Shown one piece after another: positions 40,861 to 54,500 of a stretch of DNA of 64,000 bases. Source of the DNA: Biomphalaria glabrata. Taxonomy: Eukaryota; Mollusca; Gastropoda; Planorbidae. The stretch spans positions 3,379,701 to 3,443,700 of the forward strand of contig NC_074728.1 of NCBI RefSeq assembly GCF_947242115.1, given 5' to 3'. Position numbers and translations under genes: made by a program. The notes under the pieces were generated by a model, which searched no databases, had not been told where the DNA came from, and was given only the letters and a program-made list of their open reading frames with translations. How positions within the stretch are numbered: the stretch's first letter is position 1; each line of letters starts with the position of its first letter.

Positions 40861-42326
40861 TTTTTAATCAACTATGCAACCAGTTTTTATTTTAAAAGTA
40901 GACCATTTTTACATCTATTCATCATTAATAGAAACAAGCACGGGAGGCTGTTTAGTAAGGCAAATAACTATTTACCATATTTTTAACACATTTATGCACA
41001 CGGTTTTAGATTTTTTATCAAAAATATTTTTTTTTACAACTGTATTGCAAAGTTATGTTAGTTCTATCATAAAAACAATAAGGCTTGTTCTATCATACTA
41101 ATTACTATATTTACAAAAAATGTTTACTTTTATTTTTAAAGAGAAAAATCTATTTAGCATGCATATAAAAGGAACATAATATAAAGCAACAATTAGTAAG
41201 TCGTTTTTCATGTTATCGTGTGAACCGCAGTGACGTTTCCATGGCCCTGGAACACTGAACTAATGGAAGGGGAGATTTTATTTTTTACGAAAATGTTTTT
41301 GTTTTTGAGGCTTTGAATAAGAGATTGACCCTTTACAGAAGAACAATTAGATCAACTAGAAATATTATTAGACAATCATTATAAAACATCAATTAGGTCA
41401 GGTTCACATCTACCTCCTCCTTCACTTTCACCCATTCCTTGGTCTGCTGGGCCGTTAGGGCACGAAACAATATTGTAACTTTTTCCATTCTTCTCTGTCA
41501 TTTGCCTTTGATACAATTTTATTCTGATATTCTTTCTGAAAATATTAAAACCTTCCTTTTTTACCTGCCTGGGTGGACCACTCCAGGGGCCGATATTGAG
41601 TTTGTGTCTCCACACAAACTGTCTTCGTAACCTTGTTTTTTTTTATTTTTAAATGTAGCGCAATGGTTTTTATTCATTTTTCAATCAGCCTGTATATTAC
41701 TTTTCTTTATTTTTTTGTATTGTTTGTAATTTTTTTTATGTTTACTGCGACATGAACAACAAATACTTTTTTTTTTTGACAAATGTCAATTAGTTATTCT
41801 ATTTTAGTCTATTACAAATTCTATACTTAACCTTTGATTCTATTTATAGACAAGTTTAATTCGGGCAGTTGTATTGTATCACATTTAATCAAACGCGGTT
41901 TATCTATATGTGGCCAGTCCAAGTGTATAAATGTGTTAAGTTATCAGAGAACTGAGCATTTATCTTTACCTATAAAACAACCGCATTGTGACTACAAGTG
42001 ACCGACTAAAGTTTAAAGGAAGGTTCAGTTCTTAATGGAAAACGTATAGTTTTCTCACAGTTTTTTAACTTTAATTATTGAATTTTGTTTTAAAAATGAT
42101 GTACAATATAGACGCCTTTATTTGTTTTGCAATTTACTTGAGAATTGACTATGATGACGTCGTTGCCCGGAGTAGGGCCGGATATATGGTCGTGTAAAAC
42201 AGTGCAGCAGTCAAGAACCTCACCAATATACTAAACAACCCCCCCCCCCCAAAAAAAAAGTGTTTTTAAAAAAATGTGAACACACATTAAAGTTATAACT
42301 CGGTTCTGCTAATCGCCATCCACTAG
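40861..42326. other. Intergenic AT-rich stretch
   Basis: No gene. A LINE tail scrap is at 41400-41520 (-). The rest is low-complexity A/T-rich DNA with a C-run at 42239. Confidence 0.45.
41400..41525 (-). mobile_element. LINE C-terminal scrap
   Basis: Minus strand resembles the end of the LINE tails at 10450 and 52680 (CCTAACGGCCCAGCAGACCA, GAATGGAAAAAG). Weak. Confidence 0.4.
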
Positions 42327-42602
42327 GGCCAGCCCTAGGTAACTGGAGGCCCAGGGCGAATGGAATTTTCGTGACCCCCAAATGAAACAAAAAATAAATA
42401 ATAATAAACACAGAAATGTAAAATTATGCAATTTACTCAAAGCCTGTAGGAAGACATAGAGCTCTTCCTATTTTAAGAATTGATCCAAGTTTCGAAATAC
42501 TGTATATTCCCATATTCCAAAAAATACATAAGAGCTACTTGAGAGGCGCTCACGTGCTGGAGGTCCAATGCGGCTGCCTACTTTGCCTAAGGCCGTCCCT
42601 GC
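42327..42602. mobile_element. Possible hAT-like MITE
   Basis: AGGGCCAGCCCTAGG at the left and CCTAAGGCCGTCCCTG at the right form an imperfect inverted pair like the element at 46559. Flanks GCCATCCA and GCATCCAT are only a rough 8-bp match. Confidence 0.45.
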
Positions 42603-42654
42603 ATCCATGTACGTCATGCAGAGGATACGCACCATCTTGTGAAATATACGTGAC

Positions 42655-42990
42655 TTATCTTATAGATCGCAGACGTTACTTCAAAAGATAAGATAATATT
42701 AATGACCCCCTATGCACTTCAAGTGTCAATCTAGTTATGGATGCAATCAGACCCTTACCGTCTGCTATTTCTATGGTGTCCTGGCTGATAATGCATTGCC
42801 CTTTCCATTCTGAGCACTTGTACCAATCTGTCCAAGCATATACAATAAAGACGGTGCCACTATCTTTGTGTCTTTATGAGTATTCTACTAGCTTTTGTTT
42901 TTCTATTTGTAAAATATGGTTCAGTGTTTTATGTAATAATGTAACTTTACTTTTATTCTTCTGACCTGAAGTGTCTCTAAATTTAGAGAT
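42655..42990 (-). mobile_element. LINE 3' end (family X)
   Basis: Tail sequence (CAGACGTTACTTCAAAAGAT) at 42668 and body pieces GTGTCTTTATGAGTATT and GGTTCAGTGTTTTATG, minus orientation, diverged. Confidence 0.65.
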
Positions 42991-43035
42991 GTATTTAATG
43001 CGTTAGTTAAGTAAACAGTTCCCCTTTCAGACCTT

Positions 43036-43292
43036 GTTGTCTATAGGGCAGATGATGTGAAGGTCGTCTGTTTCTGTGACCTACGGTTAACGAGGGTGTC
43101 ATGTGGCCAGCACAACGACCAACCGCCTTTACGTTTCCCCAACTTATGTCAGGTACCCATTAGAGCTGGGTGCAACCAGAGGCGCCGAAATACCCTGAAA
43201 TTAAAAATCCCAGTCCTCATCAGGATCGGAACAGGGGACCCCTTTTTGGAAGCCAAGCGCCTTACCGCTCAGCCACTGAGCCGTCTTACTCT
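43036..43292 (-). mobile_element. tRNA-derived SINE (family 1)
   Basis: Minus strand: GACGGCTCAGTGGCTGAGCG, GTTCCGATCCTGATGAGG, and AAAGGCGGTTGGTCGTTG. Confidence 0.75.
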
Positions 43293-43827
43293 TATCAAAT
43301 ATTTCATTGAAAGGCCTGTCCATTTCTTAAGTATGTCCTTCTATTACCCTACCATTAATTTATTGTTTTTTTTTTTATAAATATTTATGTCCACAAAAAA
43401 ATACTGCTCATAACCTGAGCACTTTGTAGGATTACTAAGTGTTTCAGATTTTTATTTCATTTGGACACTTAAGAAGAGCACAATTATGTCATTGTTTTCA
43501 TACAAAGGAGTAAATCTATAAATAGTAAGATACAATTTGGTCTATCCTGTGTGCATAATATGTATTGATTAGCAAGGTATTTTTTTTTAATAAATCCTAA
43601 ACTTTTTGTTTTCTTACTTCCCTGTAGAATGTGATTTCTGGAGCTCTTTCGAGTGAAGCACTTAGTAATTGTTCACTCGCTCTATGTCTCTTTTCAGTCG
43701 TATAATTCTGCACAATTATTCACGGCCGATGACAAAACACAAAACGGATCAAAGAACTAACCAAATAATTCATCACCAAGTGGCAATGAAATATTTCTTT
43801 GTTTGCTATAGAAAAGGGTGAGATTAA
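43293..43827. other. Intergenic AT-rich stretch
   Basis: No feature recognised. Confidence 0.4.
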
Positions 43828-43922
43828 CCCTTGAAGTGCTGAGCTGCTTTACAGTGAGTGCATACACAATGGGATTACAATGCTGATGTTTAGAGGCTAA
43901 AGTACCACACGCCTTTTAAGGG
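43828..43922. mobile_element. piggyBac-like MITE, inverted relative of 28217-28312
   Basis: TTAA at 43824-43827 and 43923-43926. Ends CCCTTGAAGTGC and GCCTTTTAAGGG. The sequence matches the reverse complement of the copy at 28217, differing at a handful of positions. Confidence 0.75.
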
Positions 43923-43926
43923 TTAA

Positions 43927-45145
43927 ACGGTGCTATTCTTTCTCTCAATATAGCTATGTTTTTTTTTAAAGTACTTCTTTAAAAACATTATTAGTTGATG
44001 ACAGCGATCTTGTAATATTCTTGACATTGTTTATTTTGTCCTTCATACCCAATCTCTCCCAATCTTTCTTATTTTAAAAAACTTTCTTTTTTTTTTTAAC
44101 GTTCCATTATGTCTCCAACACATTTCTCCATATTGCTTTGTCTTCTTTTTCTCTCTGACTGCGTATTATTGCCGAAAGAACAAAGACGGGATCTTATAAA
44201 TTGAAGTAGAAACTAAGGGCAGATTACTGGGTTTAATGTTGGTTGTGAACATAGCCGATTTTTTCATAGTGTAGTTCAGTTTAGGAATGTATGTCTCCTA
44301 GAACTCTTAAAGTGGGAAGTCGCAGCTCCACAGATAAGCATTTAGGCAGCTAGATAGTTAAAGGGGATACTTTATCAACATGCAAAACAGATTTTATAAA
44401 TTATAAAATCATACTTGAATTACATACACACATTTCAAATTATGAGGGGAAAAAATTATAAAGACTGACCTGCTGCAATGTCCATTAAAGAAGTGGTCAA
44501 GAAATAGCTCAACCCTTGACCCGAAGGTCTTGGATTCGAGACCCGTTATCGTAATTTTAGGTCTGAACTCGGGTCTGTGAATTAACTCATCTCTAAATAA
44601 GCACGAGGTCTAAGCTGGTGAATGTTGAGAAATTCATTGCATTTGCGAAATATAGTCCTTGTTCACCTTTGGCTTACAAATGGATGGCGTTACACTATCT
44701 GTCCTAGGGACGATCCGGCGTTGTAAATGAGTTTACTTACTTTTACTTTATGTTGTAAAATATAACATAACACCAAATAAATGTGGAACACCAATTGATA
44801 ATGTAGACACTTTAAAATCTAACACATAAAATCACGCAAAATAAATGTTGACATTTTGCACCCCCGACATAATCTAAAACGTTGCAAGTTTCTCCTAAAT
44901 TTTTTTCTTCCCGTTTAATCTTTTGGTGCCCAGACATTTCCGGGCCTGGTGCTAGTATAAATCTGATAGGCGCATCGCAAGCCACTTATCCATAGAATAA
45001 GTTGTTGACACCGAATACTCCAATTAAACCAAGCCTTGGTGGTTTAAAAATGCACTGTGGGTAGAAGATTCGAGTGCTTGAACAGCCAAGCGTCCCAGGC
45101 CTGATATCGCCCCTGGTTTGATCATCACTGGTTTTAAGCAGCACA
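43927..45145. other. Intergenic stretch before the 3' end of gene D
   Basis: Contains a SINE-like block at 44490-44720 (GGTCTTGGATTCGAGACCCG) and AT-rich DNA. The gene D 3' untranslated region must lie at its right edge on the minus strand. Confidence 0.4.
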
Positions 45146-45522
45146 TTACACAGCCGTGTCCATGGTCAATTTTGACACATCGCTTGTCACACTTGCTGTA
45201 ACGGAGGAATACTGCGAAGTTCGCCGGTCAGCCATGCCCATCCCTTCAGTCACATCCTTCACGTCAGTCACATCCATCCCTTCACTCACATCCTTCCCTT
45301 CAGTCACATCCTCCACTGTCTTGGGTATCCTAACGTGATCGGTCAAATTTCCGGAAACAGCGAAAAATATCAGAATCAGTGCAGCGGTGACGAAGAGGGC
45401 ATACCAAAGGTTCTCCACATGAGTAAGCGGTACTCGCGGTGAAAAATGTTTGGGACATTCCGTTGAGTTGTGTACGGACTCGTTCGCGTCTTCCTTTTGC
45501 TCATCACACCACACGACGCAGC
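45146..45522 (-). CDS. Gene D last exon: juxtamembrane, membrane helix and tail
   Basis: Acceptor TATCTCACAG, phase 1 in, stop TAA at 45146-45148. Starts GCVVWCDEQKEDANES, then LWYALFVTAALILIFFAV. The tail contains imperfect repeats (DVTEGKDVSEGMDVTDVKDV) and RRTSQYSSV, with possible phosphorylation sites but no recognised signalling motif. Confidence 0.8.
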
Positions 45523-48500
45523 CTGTGAGATATAAACAAAAAACCATGTTGAATTGGTGAAAAGGTTTATGCTTATCATTAGGAATTAATGTTATCGGAG
45601 ACAAGCCCAAACCACCAATGCACGCAGAAGGTATTGAAAAGATTATAACTCTATTTGAAAGAGCAACCACATCAGAAACGAAGCGATTAGAGACAGGGTT
45701 ACTACTGCGATTTGACCCCACCATGACCTATTAACTATTGTGAAAAATACGGAAACTAAAACTCTATGGCCATATTACAAGGTCTTCGGGGCTCGCAAAG
45801 ACCTTTCTTCAGGGAACAGTACCAGGAAAAAGATGAGGCAGAAAGAGAAAGCGATGGGAAGAGAACATCAAATAATGGGCAGGCTTATCAGTGTAAGAGG
45901 CTCTATTCAAGACAAATGGAGAGTGACGGTCGACAAATCTTGCGTGGTGCCCCTACGTCCAACAGACTAGGAGATTAGTGAAGATGAAGGTTGGTGAAGT
46001 GTGTGAACTAACTGAGGCGTTCGACTTTGAACACCTCAGTTATTTCGCCAATATATTGATGTCACTCGAAAAAACACCTCATCAATGTATATTTCTGATT
46101 GGAAATGCTATGCTGCAACCATAGAGTGTGTGTTCCGTACAACACTCATGACTCATGACCATTCCATTGATACCAGGGTAAAGCACTTCCTTCAAGCATT
46201 CTTTGATTGCCAAATACAAATTAAACGTTAATTGGATACTGAGAAACGATGCGCAGGAATGTAGCGTCTAATCCCCAACAGGTCATGCACCAAATATTAG
46301 CTTAGTGACTAGCAACCAGAAAACGCCCCCGCCCCCCTGTTGATGATAGGTCATTGACTAGTAGCACCAAACTTCTAGTACAGCTAAAATGATGAGGGCG
46401 TATTATATTTTCAATGAAAAAAGTTTTAAATAATTTGAACAAATTTCTCTTGTGGGACAAAAAACTCAATATAACTTTGATCACAATGAACAGAAATTTA
46501 ACTTGGGATATGGATCTAATGGAAATGAAATAAATTTGATATATAAACATACTCTTAGCAGGGCCGGTCTTAACGATTGCGGGGCCCTATGCGAAACGGA
46601 TTGCGCGGGGCCCAGCCTGGTAGGGATACGGATAATAAGTGAAAATTGCATTTTATTCATTCTTTACTAAGTACAATACCTCGATCAAGTTAACTTTACG
46701 AGCCTTGCGTGTAGCGAAGTCATACAGTATGTTATCAAAATTGTGTTTCCAACATAGATCACGCTCAAATACAATAGTAAGTATTGCCAGATTGTTCAAT
46801 CTATCTTCGTGAATTGTTGACCTCAAGTAATTGAATGACACCCCAATATGAAAATTTTGTCTATTTTTCAGGAGATTTCCATGAGCCCGTGGAATATCAG
46901 GAGGCAGAGGTAAACTTGTAATATGAATTATAATTGTTTAATTTAAAATTAGCGCGGGGCCTATGAAAGTGCGGGGCCCTCTGCGGCCGCATAGGTTGCA
47001 GTGGCCTAAGACCGGCCCTGACTCTTAGTCACAACATTCCTCATTTCGTATAACTCAAAGATGGCTATTAAGTCAAATCCTCGCTTTACAAAGCCGGCCG
47101 CAAACATGGCATGAGTAATTTGGGTCTCCTGCAGATAACATTCCTCATTTCGTATAAATCAAAGATGGCTATCGATTCAAATCCTCGCTTTACAAAGCCG
47201 GCCGCAACATGGCATGAGTAATTTGGGTCTCCTGCAGATAAGCCTGCTTCCTCTCTCTGTCTTTGGTTACCTTTCCGTTCTTCCATGCTGGCCACTCCTC
47301 CTTGGCTCGTATCTTGAGACTCCGACACTGACGCCACGAGGAGCGACCGAGAGCTAGTGTTTTCACGCCATTAATGTTCTATATAAAACTCCTTGACAGA
47401 GCTCTTATGGTTGTGTTTGTAACGCTTGTGTTGCCCCCCCCCCCCCGAGCTTCACTCAGCTACCCCCCCTCATAAAAAAAAAATATTAGCACAATTTTCT
47501 TTATTAATACTTGTACAGTGTACAAAGTTCAGTGTACAATGTTAAGTGTACAATGTTAAGTGTACAATGTCCAATGTACAATGTCCAGTGTGCAATGTCC
47601 AGTGTATAATGTCAAGTGTACAATGTTCAGTGTGCAATGTTCAGTGTGCAATGTCCAGTGTACAATGTTCAGTGTACAATGTTCAGTGTGCAATGTTCAG
47701 TATTCAATGTTCAGTGTACAATGTTCAGTGTACAATGTTCAGTGTACAATGTTCAGTGTACAATGTTCAGTGTTCAATGTTCAGTGTGCAATGTTCAGTG
47801 TGCAATGTTCAGTGTACAATGTTCAGTGTGCAATGTTCAGTGTGCAATGTTCAGTGTGCAATGTTCAGTGTGCAATGTTCAGTGTGCAATGTTCAGTGTG
47901 CAATGTTCAGTGTACAATGTTCAGTGCTCTGTTTGGCTCACCTTCGAAGCAATGATTTCCAGAAGTGCCGTTCATGCAGCGATAACAGTGGCCCCCAATG
48001 GTACACTTTTGGTCCAAGCATGAGAGGCTACAGATGTCGTGGCAGTCTACTCCATACAGCGGCGGCGCACATTCTGTTAGTTTGAAAGTAACCATGAAAG
48101 CGTCAGAATACATTGTTAATCGTCTGCCATACAATACAAAACGAGAACACGCGGGACACACAATGAAGGATAATCATGAATCGAGTTCATTAAAATACCT
48201 TTTTTCTTTTTACAATACCTCAGTTTAAGAACTTCATTGAGGTTGGGTGGGTGGGTGGTTGAGTTGAGGGTAGATCCTCGACGCTGATCTCAGAAACGGC
48301 TCTAACGATTTTCCTAGAAATTTGACAGTGGTGTATATCGTCGGAATAAAATACATATCAGCTCGTTGGCCACACGAGGAAAACTCTAGTTTGACCGTTA
48401 TAATTTTTAAAAGTAATAACAATTATGGCTAGAGATCTAGACCTAGGTCTAGATCCAGCATCGGTTTTGAAAAATAAACAAACAATCGCGTACGGAATAT

Positions 48501-51500
48501 CCGATTGTTGGGTTTTAGTGATACAAAAAGCTGAATAAATTAATGCTCTGGAAAATTGTGCACATCGTGTTCAAAGTCTACATCTAAAGGCCTGTGATTT
48601 GAAAATCATGTAGTGTACTATATCTTATGCATTCGCTTAATAATAATAATAATAATAATAATAATCTTTATTATCCGTAAGGAAATTTGTCTTACAATTT
48701 GTGCATTACACCAAACAAAAAAAACATTATAACTATAAGAAACCAAAGTGTACATTCACACCAGACTCACTCAGAATTTACATGTGACAAAGTAACAAGA
48801 ATTCTTTCTCAGAGGTAAGGGAAGGGGTTAAATAAATGTTTCTTTGTCTTTAAATTTAACATTAATTGACGATTGGTAATGAATAATTTAGCTTTGGAAG
48901 GGAAATTGTACTTGATAGATGTGGTGGTATAAATTTAATTAGTTCCCTTTGAGGAATTTAAGTCGAGTCAATAGTTTGTAAGTACCAAACATTGTGACAT
49001 TTACCCAGATGCCCCCATTCCTTATCCCTCCTTTTCCCAACTGATCCAGATAAGTGAAACAGGTCATTGCGTGTTGAAAAACATGACATTGCGCTTAACA
49101 AATAACAATTGGTAATTGGAAAATATAAACAAGAGCTTAAAAAAAAGAATTAATATGTAGCATAGTTGTAACAATTAGTTTGGATCAGACATGTAAATCA
49201 ATTTGAAATAGATCTACACTTGCAATAAATATATATATATAATAATATAATATATACACATATTAGGGGGCAATGACCTGAATTCGAACTCATGGTTCAA
49301 ATCTCAACAAACCGACATTGTAGCCACTGTGCTACTGAAGCTCTTATGTACAAAGAAGATTTTTTTTCTTCTATAGTTTCGTGATATTTCATGTTTTGAG
49401 TTCCTTAAGACTCAGACGAAGACCTATAAAGGGGACTGATTCAGCATATGCCACTACTTCAGTCAAGTATCATTTCCTTCCCTTGTTCAAGTTACCAGGT
49501 GTGCCACGAACTATTTGAACAACTAAATACTCAGAATGTTCGAAATGTTACATTTAGAAAACAGTTTGGGAAACACTGTTCTAGATTCTAGAGTTATGAT
49601 TTATTTGAATATCCACTCAATATACGCGAAATTTTGTAAAACGTAGTTTTTATATTGAATATGTTTTTCGCTTTTATTGCATCTATCAAAGTGCAATGTA
49701 AGCATTGTTAGTAATAAGGATATCATGTATATCTTATCTTATCTTATATAATACAGACGTTACTTCAAAAAAGAAGATGATTACGTCCTACGCGTCATGC
49801 ATTTAGTCATGCATATTAACCAATGACTTAAATTCTGCCAAGTCACTGGTTTTCTTGGCTAGCTCAGGCAACCCATTCCATGCTGGAAATATCAAACACA
49901 ATTATACTTAATTTGTGGAAACAAAAGCCATTTTAATCACCAACACTAATATCAGTGGCAGTGATGTTACAGCTACTGTCTGGAGTTACAAAAGGAAATG
50001 TTATGTAATGCAAATATGTGCAACCTTTTTCAAGTTGATTGCCCATATAACTTTCGAACACATGTGACGCATAACAGGCAGACCGCGAGACGCGCATCCA
50101 CATAGCATTATTATGTATGACTTTTTTTTCGACGAAATGTGACAGCTAAGCGAGACGGGCTTTATATAGCCCGCCGGCGGTAGATTCTGGCAACTTTAGG
50201 CATCCTTGATCTAGTAACAAGAAAATCATTCGAAAGACAATGCTTATACAATATGTAACTGTATCAATTAGTTTGGATCAGCCATTTGATTAAACATAAG
50301 CCCAACCTAGAAAATAATAAATCTGTGCGATTAGAAATATTTGTACCAAATAGCATTTGTTAAGCATTTAGCTTTCTCAATGGGCTCTGCTCCTATCACT
50401 TGTCTGGACCAGTTGTGAAAAGGGGAGGGAAGAATGTGAATGTTTACATGATCTTTTTTTTTTAAGGCATAAAAAAAAAAACTTTCACTCAGGGCTCAAA
50501 TATCCTCAGTGGGACTTATGCAACTTAAACCACCACATCTGTCTAGTAGGATTTCTTTCCCTTGTCCAAAATGCCAAACAAAATAATTAACTACCTATTA
50601 GTTAAATAACTAATCGGTAAATTTTTTAAAAATTTATTCTTGTGTTGTCAGGTAAAATAAATCAGTGGGACTTATGCAACTTAAACCACCACATCTGTCA
50701 AGTAGGATTTCTTTCCCTTGTCCAAAATACCAAACAAAATAATTAACTACCTATTAGTTAAATAACTCATCGGTATTTTTTTTAAATTTATTCTTGTGTT
50801 GTCAGGTAAAATAAATAATTGTGCCAAATTTCAGGTTAATCCGAGATTGGGTGTGGGAGAAATAACGTGTACAAACGTTTTACCAGACAGACAGAAAGAC
50901 AGACAGAAAGAGTTGACATATAAGCTTTGTAAAAACCAGTCAAACCTATAAAAGCACTCACCGCCAAAAGCCTCAAACTGACAGAGCCTTAGAAACGACT
51001 TATTGAAGGCGGATGCAGTCGTCCGCTGCTTGGTGTTCCAAATCTTTATGGATTTTACACGGTTGTCATGACGATCAAACATTGGGACAAAACGATACGA
51101 ACTCAGAACAACATTCTGGTTTATATGGGACAATAAAATGTTACCATGATCGTCGTAAAAATTTATCAAAAACCTTGTGTTGAAGGCGTTACCAGACAAC
51201 GCTGTAGAATTATATGTAAAAATATTTTAAAATGAAATTGCTATAGAATTTTTAATCGGGTGTTCTTCACTATTTCTCTCCTAATTTACGAAACATTGAC
51301 CCCCCATGAAATCAAATTAAAATTAAAATTTTTGGTTTTAAAAACGTCTATTTGTGTTATATGAAAAGAGCATGCATTCTCCAATAATTCTATACTAAAA
51401 GTAATGTTATCTGACTACAAACAAAAATGTAATTGAAGTTTAATCATAACAGGGTAGAATGAACAAATATGAAAAAAGAACAATTCTGTCAGAACATGGA

Positions 51501-54500
51501 AAACAATCACGGAGATAAAGAGTGAATTAAGCATCTTAGACTGAACACGAACTACATAGAGCAAGTCCGATGAAGGGTCAGTTGGACAGCTCCTGGTGGC
51601 TTGTGGCCAAGAGAAGTGATGCTGGTCAAAAAAATCCGCATAAAAGGATGGTTTTGAATTTTTTGGGATCTCGACAAGTCCGGGAAACCAAAAATTGGTG
51701 ACATACTCAGGTTCTATCCAGGGCTTTTGCAAGAAAGGATTTGAACCTCTGAATTGGAGTTTGATGACTGTTAGGATGATATAATTTTTTTTCCAAGAGC
51801 AATTTTGAATGGTGCATAAAGACAGAGATCACAGAAAGAGTTAGACACAGAAAGAGAGAATGAAATGGAGAGAAACAGAAAGAGATACAGAGAAAAGCAA
51901 AGAGAGACAGAGGGAGACAGATACAGAGCGAAGTTGATAAAATGAAAAGGAAGAAATGATTTTATTATTAATCAATTTTTCCACTCACTTAAAAAGTTCA
52001 TTGATATCTCATCAATCAGAACCGGATATCTAAAAGTAATTTTCCAGAAAAAATGGTTGTCGCCTAATTCAGTTTGGGCACATCTCCCTTTCTGACCACT
52101 AGCCAAGTCACCGAGTCCATCTACTGGAAGACTGGAATAGCGTCTACGCTGACTGTGATCAATGTATACACTGGACATCAATGTGCTTTGTTTGAGAGCC
52201 ACATTTCGACCTGAAGAGATATAATACATATCTATCTTTATTTACAAAGTTTGTCTAAGTATCAATAGCAGTCCCTCGTTTATCGCCTGAGATGCTTTCC
52301 AGAATCATCCACAAAAACTAAAAATTCGGAAAATTCTTCTTTTTCGTTCATCATGATGAGATTATAAAAAGGATTAACACAGCATCGAACAAATTATGTG
52401 GGAAGAAATAGCCCAAGACCGGACAACGTGTAGACAGACTGTCTGTGCTGGTACGAAATTCGCCGAGTGCAAAAGAAACGAAGCTGCATAAGTCAAGAAG
52501 AAGAAGAAGAAAGCTGTCTTGTCAACTAGCCCTAAGCCAGATGCTTATACATGCTCGAGCTGTGGCAAACTCTGCAGCTCCAGAATCGGCTTGATCAGTC
52601 ACACCAGATTCTTCCCCGTCTCAAGACGAATCCAAAACCATTGAAAGAGTTGGGCGCACCCATTGTGCTCCGAGACGTAGGGAGCCATATAACACAGCTA
52701 TGGCTACATTAGGGCTCGCAAAGACCCCCTCCTTCAGGGAACCGAACCAGGAAAAAGAAGAAGCAGACGGGATGGGAAGACCACATAAAAGAATGGTCAG
52801 ACCTGTCATTGAATGAATTTTTGTACAAGGCAAAACACAGAGAGGATTGGGAAAAGACGGTCAGCAAATTTTGTCTGAGTCCCCAGCGGTCCAACACACA
52901 AAGGGATAGGTAAAGGTGAAGGTTATCATTAAGTAAAGAGGCTGAGTCGTTGGGGCTCTCTCTCATCTCCGGCACAGACTAGAACTAGATCACTAAGTCC
53001 AGGACTATAACAATAAAGGCAACACCAACCCAGGAGGCGCGGTGGCTGAGTGGTGAAGTGCTTGGCGTCCTTGGGTCCCGGGTTCAAATCCTGGAGAAGT
53101 CTTGAATTTTTTGTTAATTTCTGGATCTTTAGGGCGTCTGAGTCCACCCAGCTCATATGGGTACCTGATTTTAGGGAAAAGTAATTGGCGGTTAGTCGTT
53201 GTGCTTGCCACAAGACATCATCTTTAAGCGTGGGCCACAGACGCGGATGACTTTTACATCATGTGCCCCATAGATCTTAGTGTCTAAATAGGGAAATAAT
53301 TATAGCTACAATCATAATATAAGAAAAGCATAAAACTCCTACTGGTTAAGCAATTTAATCACAAGGGTATAAGGCTCCTTTAACCATAGCAGCCTGCTTC
53401 TTCCTATTTTACGATCTATGCTATGGTCTCTTATGGAGCAACCACCGTATATGTGTGTGCATTGGGTATATTATGGATATATTAAATCCTGAAGGTTATA
53501 GTCTGTGTAAATAAAAATTTTCTTCGTATTTCAATTATGCATGTGAGACTGGATTGTTTAACTTTGTAGACAAGACAGCTCGATTTTGAAAATTAAAAAA
53601 ATTACATTCGTTAAATATTCGCTATAAATTCGATTGAAATTTGCATTTATTTACAATACTTAAAATATTTATGCGGCAAAGAGTGGTGCCAAAGTTAATT
53701 TTTGTATTGTATTTCTTGATTCATGAATTGGGAGATGATGCTTGCCCTTGAAATGTACGAGAGTATTTAAATGAGTTCGTTCCCCTTCCACACAGTATCT
53801 TAGGCACATACATGTAGAATAAAACGACCGCAGCTGAAGAAACGTCTATAACTCTAATACACAAAGGAAACAGTCTCGTCTCTGTTGTTATACAGGATGT
53901 TCACTCTGTTACACTCGTACGCTAATTACTTTCTATGCTCTTGGCAGTATCGATTACAGTGTGACGTCACTTTATGTGCCCCGGTCAAAATCTCTGCATG
54001 ATATTTGATTCTCTACAATGTCAATAGTAAAAAAAAAAAAGATCTAGAGAAGATTGGAGTTTTATTATTTACTTATTGTTATCAAAAATGGTTTTAGTGA
54101 TCAAGATGTTTCAATCAATCAATAAATCCCCTGACTTAGTAATAAAGTATCTAAAAAATCTACAGTATTTAACCCAGTGAGGCCCAGCCTAATTCGAACC
54201 GCGGGCCATTTTAATTTCCAGCACTCGTCTTGTGGGCCACATGACCGAAAAGTTACAAAAACGAAATGAAATTGTGCTGAAACTATTTTGGTAGAAACCT
54301 ATGAATTTAATACTTAATCAATAGGTTATTTGACAATTATATTTTTACGCGTCAGAGAAATAGTCTAATTTCTCTACCTAATTGTAGGCAACTGTGTAGG
54401 TAGCTTTACCAACGATTCATTTTGTGGTCTCTCTTTGGTAAATGTTTCCATGGATCCCCCAACCTCTAGTCTAGTCATTATTTTATAATGCCGTTTTTTA

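Larger units (their letters stand above)
48791..50961. other. Gene D intron with dispersed repeats
   Basis: Holds the unclassified family blocks (TGATAGATGTGGTGGTATAA at 48910; ATTTGTACCAA at 50340), a family X LINE 3' end (49725-49885, -) and a tandem duplication (50500-50820). No exon found. Confidence 0.5.

Noticed and set aside
45156-45338. Plus-strand Ser/Thr-rich frame
   Set aside because: Antisense shadow of the gene D cytoplasmic tail.
47546-48085. Three overlapping C/V/Q/S-rich frames on plus
   Set aside because: 14-bp minisatellite read in all three frames; the real coding signal here is the minus-strand EGF exon.
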